Made by a program: the position numbers and the translations under genes
Source of the DNA: Luteimonas fraxinea
GTDB taxonomy: Bacteria; Pseudomonadota; Gammaproteobacteria; Xanthomonadales; Xanthomonadaceae
Assembly (NCBI RefSeq): GCF_021233355.1
Contig: NZ_CP089507.1
Span: forward strand, 3,163,001-3,227,000
Direction: 5' to 3'
Length of the DNA stretch: 64,000 bases
Shown: one piece after another, positions 61,936-64,000 of the stretch
How positions within the stretch are numbered: position 1 is the first letter of the stretch
Layout: every line of letters begins with the position of its first letter
The notes under the pieces: model-generated
What the model saw: the letters and a program-made list of their open reading frames with translations, nothing else
Told to the model about the DNA's origin: nothing
Databases searched by the model: none

Positions 61936-62199
61936 TGGGATCTCCATCGGAAACGGACACGGTTCGACACACACGAAAACACCGGCGAGTGCCGGTGCAC
62001 GTCCATTTTGCAACGTGGACCGCGTGGTTTGAACCCGCAGCGTCAGATACGTGCGTTTTTCCCGCGTGCGCCGACGCTTGAATGGATCTGCAACCGCTGC
62101 GGAACCGTGACGCGAAGCGCCAAATACCGGTGGCGCAGCGTTAGCGCTTCTGGTGCAATGCATGCGCCGTCCGCATGCGGCGGTAATGGGGAATCCGGG
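61936..62199. promoter_or_regulatory. Divergent gap between DUF481 and cupredoxin genes
   Basis: 264 bases with no gene. It must hold the promoters of both divergent units. I see no clean -35/-10 pair on either strand and no obvious copper-regulator box. Confidence 0.35.
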
Positions 62200-62895
62200 A
62201 TGATTGCGTCGAACAGACTGCGCCTGTGGTTGGGGCAGTGGTGCCTGTGTGCGCTGGCCGTCTGCGCGGTGGACAGCGCGGCGGCAGCGTCGCTGACCGT
62301 GGCTGTGGATGGCGCCGGCGAACGTCTAGAAGGTGCGGTCGTGAGTCTGCATTCGGCGGCTGCACGCGCTGCCATACGACCGATGTCGGCGGAGATGGAT
62401 CAACGCCAGGCCGAGTTCGTGCCGCACGTCCTGCCGGTGACCATCGGCAGCCGGGTCCGGTTTCCCAACAGCGACAATTTCCGCCACCAGGTCTATTCGT
62501 TCTCGCCCGCGCAACGTTTCGAACTGCCGCTCTACAGCGGCCGCCAGGCACAGCCGGTCGTGTTCGACACGCCGGGCGTGGTCGAGTTGGGCTGCAACAT
62601 CCACGACTGGATGCTCGGCTATGTGATCGTGCTCGACACGCCGTACTTCGCCACCACCGGCGCCGACGGTGATGCGCGCATCGAGGCGCCGGCGGGCGAC
62701 TACACGCTGCAGGTCTGGCACGAGCGGCTCGAAGACGGTCCCGGTGCGCGGGTGACACGTCGCGTGCACGTGGGCGCCCCGCGGATCGAGCGGGTCACGC
62801 TGGAACTCGAGGCCGCACGCGCGCCGCCGCAGCCTGCCGACGCGCGTCTGCGCCATCTGCAGGAGCGGTTCCGGAGCCTCAAGCGTGGTGGATGA
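62200..62895 (+). CDS. Cupredoxin-like exported protein
   Basis: A 231-residue protein with signal peptide (LCALAVCAVDSAAAA-S) and a type I copper (cupredoxin) fold related to proteins annotated as methylamine utilization. The likely copper ligands are His in NFRHQVYSF and the Cys, His and Met of GCNIHDWM. A second part from about residue 150 (ATTGADGDARIEAPAGDYTLQVWHERL) resembles a carboxypeptidase-regulatory-like beta domain. ATG 62200. Its last bases overlap the GTG of the signalling gene by 11 bases, so they are translated together. No methylamine dehydrogenase genes are present. Confidence 0.85.
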   Translation: MIASNRLRLWLGQWCLCALAVCAVDSAAAASLTVAVDGAGERLEGAVVSLHSAAARAAIRPMSAEMDQRQAEFVPHVLPVTIGSRVRFPNSDNFRHQVYSFSPAQRFELPLYSGRQAQPVVFDTPGVVELGCNIHDWMLGYVIVLDTPYFATTGADGDARIEAPAGDYTLQVWHERLEDGPGARVTRRVHVGAPRIERVTLELEAARAPPQPADARLRHLQERFRSLKRGG

Positions 62896-64000
62896 GGCGC
62901 TGCTGCCGAGGCGCGGACTCGGGTTCCGCGGTCGCATCGTCCTCGGCTTCCTGCTGCTGCTGATCGGCACCCAGATCGCCACCCTGGCGATCGTCGGCAT
63001 TGCCGCCGAGCGCGCGGTGCGCGAGCAGCTGGGCGACCAGCTCAAGGTCAGCGAGCGCGTCTGGGCGCAACTGTCGGCGGCCAGCGCCGAGCGGCTGCAG
63101 GAATCGGTGTCGGTGCTGGCCAACGATTTCGCGTTCCGCGCCGCGGTCGCCACGCAGGACCAGCCGACCGCCGAAATCGCGCTGCTCAACCACGGCATGC
63201 GCATCGACGCGGATGTCGCGTTGTTGCTGGCGCCCGATGGCGCGGTGCAGGTGTCGATCGGTCCGGAGGACGATCAGGAAACCGTGCGCGCGATGGCGCC
63301 GCTGCTGGCGGAGGCCGAGGCCAACGGGCACGCCACCGGCGTCGCGATGCTCGACGCGCGCCCGTTCCTGATGGCGGTCGTGCCGGTCATGGCGCCGCGG
63401 CGTGTGGCGTGGGCGGCCGTCGGCCTGCACTACGGCGAAGCGCTGGCGCGGCGCTATCGCGGCATCATCGGCATGGACGTGGTGTTCGTCGAAGGCGATG
63501 GCGCGTTCGTGCGCGTGCTGGCCTCGACCCTGCCCGACGCGCAGACCGCGGCGCTGCGCCTCAACCGCGAGGCCGCGCGCGCCATCGATGGCGCCGATGT
63601 CGATCTCGCACTCGACGGCCGCCACTACGCCGCGCACGCGTTCAGCGCCGCGCTGATGTCCGGCCGCCAGGTGCAGGTGATGCTGCTGGCGGATCTCGAC
63701 GAGGCGTTGACGCCGTATCACCGCCTGCGCGACCAGATTCTGTGGCTGGCCGGTCTCGCGGTGCTGGTCGCGGCCGTGCTGGCGGTGCTGGTGGGGCAGG
63801 GCATCGCCCGGCCGGTGCAGCGTCTGGCCGACGCCGCGCGGCGGATCGGCGCCGGCGATTACGACACCACGTTGCCGGTGCGCGGCCGCGACGAACTCTC
63901 TGATCTCGCGCGCGCCTTCAACGGCATGCAGCGCGAGATCGGCCAGCGCGAAGCACGCATCCGCTTCCAAGCCACGCACGACGATCTCACCGGTCTGCCC
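62885..64000 (+). CDS. Membrane GGDEF-domain signalling protein (3' end outside the window)
   Basis: The first 372 residues of a sensor protein. Start is GTG 62885 or the next GTG at 62888, inside the end of the cupredoxin gene. Order: cytoplasmic start, membrane helix 1 (IVLGFLLLLIGTQIATLAIVGI), a periplasmic sensor region of about 230 residues resembling a dCache/GAPES-type fold, membrane helix 2 (ILWLAGLAVLVAAVLAVLV), a HAMP domain (GIARPVQRLADAARRIGAGDYD ... GRDELSDLARAFNGM), and the start of a GGDEF domain at FQATHDDLTGLP where the window ends. Proteins of this plan make c-di-GMP and often carry an EAL domain; whether EAL follows cannot be seen. Confidence 0.9.
   Translation, partial: MVDEALLPRRGLGFRGRIVLGFLLLLIGTQIATLAIVGIAAERAVREQLGDQLKVSERVWAQLSAASAERLQESVSVLANDFAFRAAVATQDQPTAEIALLNHGMRIDADVALLLAPDGAVQVSIGPEDDQETVRAMAPLLAEAEANGHATGVAMLDARPFLMAVVPVMAPRRVAWAAVGLHYGEALARRYRGIIGMDVVFVEGDGAFVRVLASTLPDAQTAALRLNREAARAIDGADVDLALDGRHYAAHAFSAALMSGRQVQVMLLADLDEALTPYHRLRDQILWLAGLAVLVAAVLAVLVGQGIARPVQRLADAARRIGAGDYDTTLPVRGRDELSDLARAFNGMQREIGQREARIRFQATHDDLTGLP

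Overview
The window is a stretch of chromosome from a high-GC gammaproteobacterium, most likely a member of the Xanthomonadaceae/Lysobacteraceae (Lysobacter or Luteimonas type). The evidence is the gene content and order: alaS-csrA-tRNA-Ser(GCT)-tRNA-Arg(ACG), gcvR/dapA/bamC-like, pcnB-folK-panB-panC-panD-pgi, nnr-tsaE-amiC-mutL, asd-fimV-truA-trpF with a TrpI-type regulator facing trpBA, a very large TonB-dependent receptor beside an S9 peptidase, and frequent GTG starts with 4-base ATGA/GTGA overlaps. There is no phage, transposase, CRISPR array or rRNA. Nearly all of the window is core metabolism and information processing.

Layout. 1-3.2 kb: end of alaS, csrA, two tRNAs and a strong terminator. 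3.7-9.4 kb (mostly minus strand): a lone nucleotide-sugar dehydrogenase, a hydrolase and thiD, phoH, a Bcp peroxiredoxin and gcvR. 9.6-22.6 kb: dapA and a BamC-like lipoprotein, fdxA, tRNA-Glu(CTC), the polyadenylation/folate/pantothenate cluster with pgi, queG facing nnr-tsaE-amiC. 22.7-29.1 kb: mutL with two envelope proteins, an orphan RnfB-like ferredoxin and metG. 29.4-35.1 kb: a DUF2147 protein, an S9 peptidase and a TonB-dependent receptor, each ended by its own minus-strand hairpin terminator. 35.2-44.7 kb: mrp, dcd, an RDD membrane protein, HIT and dienelactone-hydrolase proteins, rimO, two exported unknowns, greB, a HerA-type ATPase and an MltD-like transglycosylase. 44.9-51.1 kb: psd-sco1, prmB, aroC-ghrB, asd. 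51.3-61.2 kb: fimV-truA-trpF, trpI/trpBA, accD-glmM and a 2-oxoglutarate/Fe(II) oxygenase. 61.2-64 kb: a DUF481 beta-barrel protein facing a cupredoxin-like protein whose gene overlaps a membrane GGDEF-type signalling gene cut off by the window edge.

Functional links: the pan cluster with folK and pgi makes pantothenate and folate precursors; asd and dapA serve the aspartate/lysine/DAP pathway; trpF, trpB and trpA serve tryptophan synthesis under a probable TrpI; aroC feeds chorismate into it; accD, psd and glmM, amiC and MltD serve envelope building. Three intergenic clusters of palindromes (44.7, 47.6 and 57.7 kb) look like interspersed repeats. The most open questions are the cupredoxin/GGDEF pair at the right end, the nested palindrome at 47.6 kb, and the two exported proteins around 40 kb. 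I did not find a clearly new defence or mobile system.
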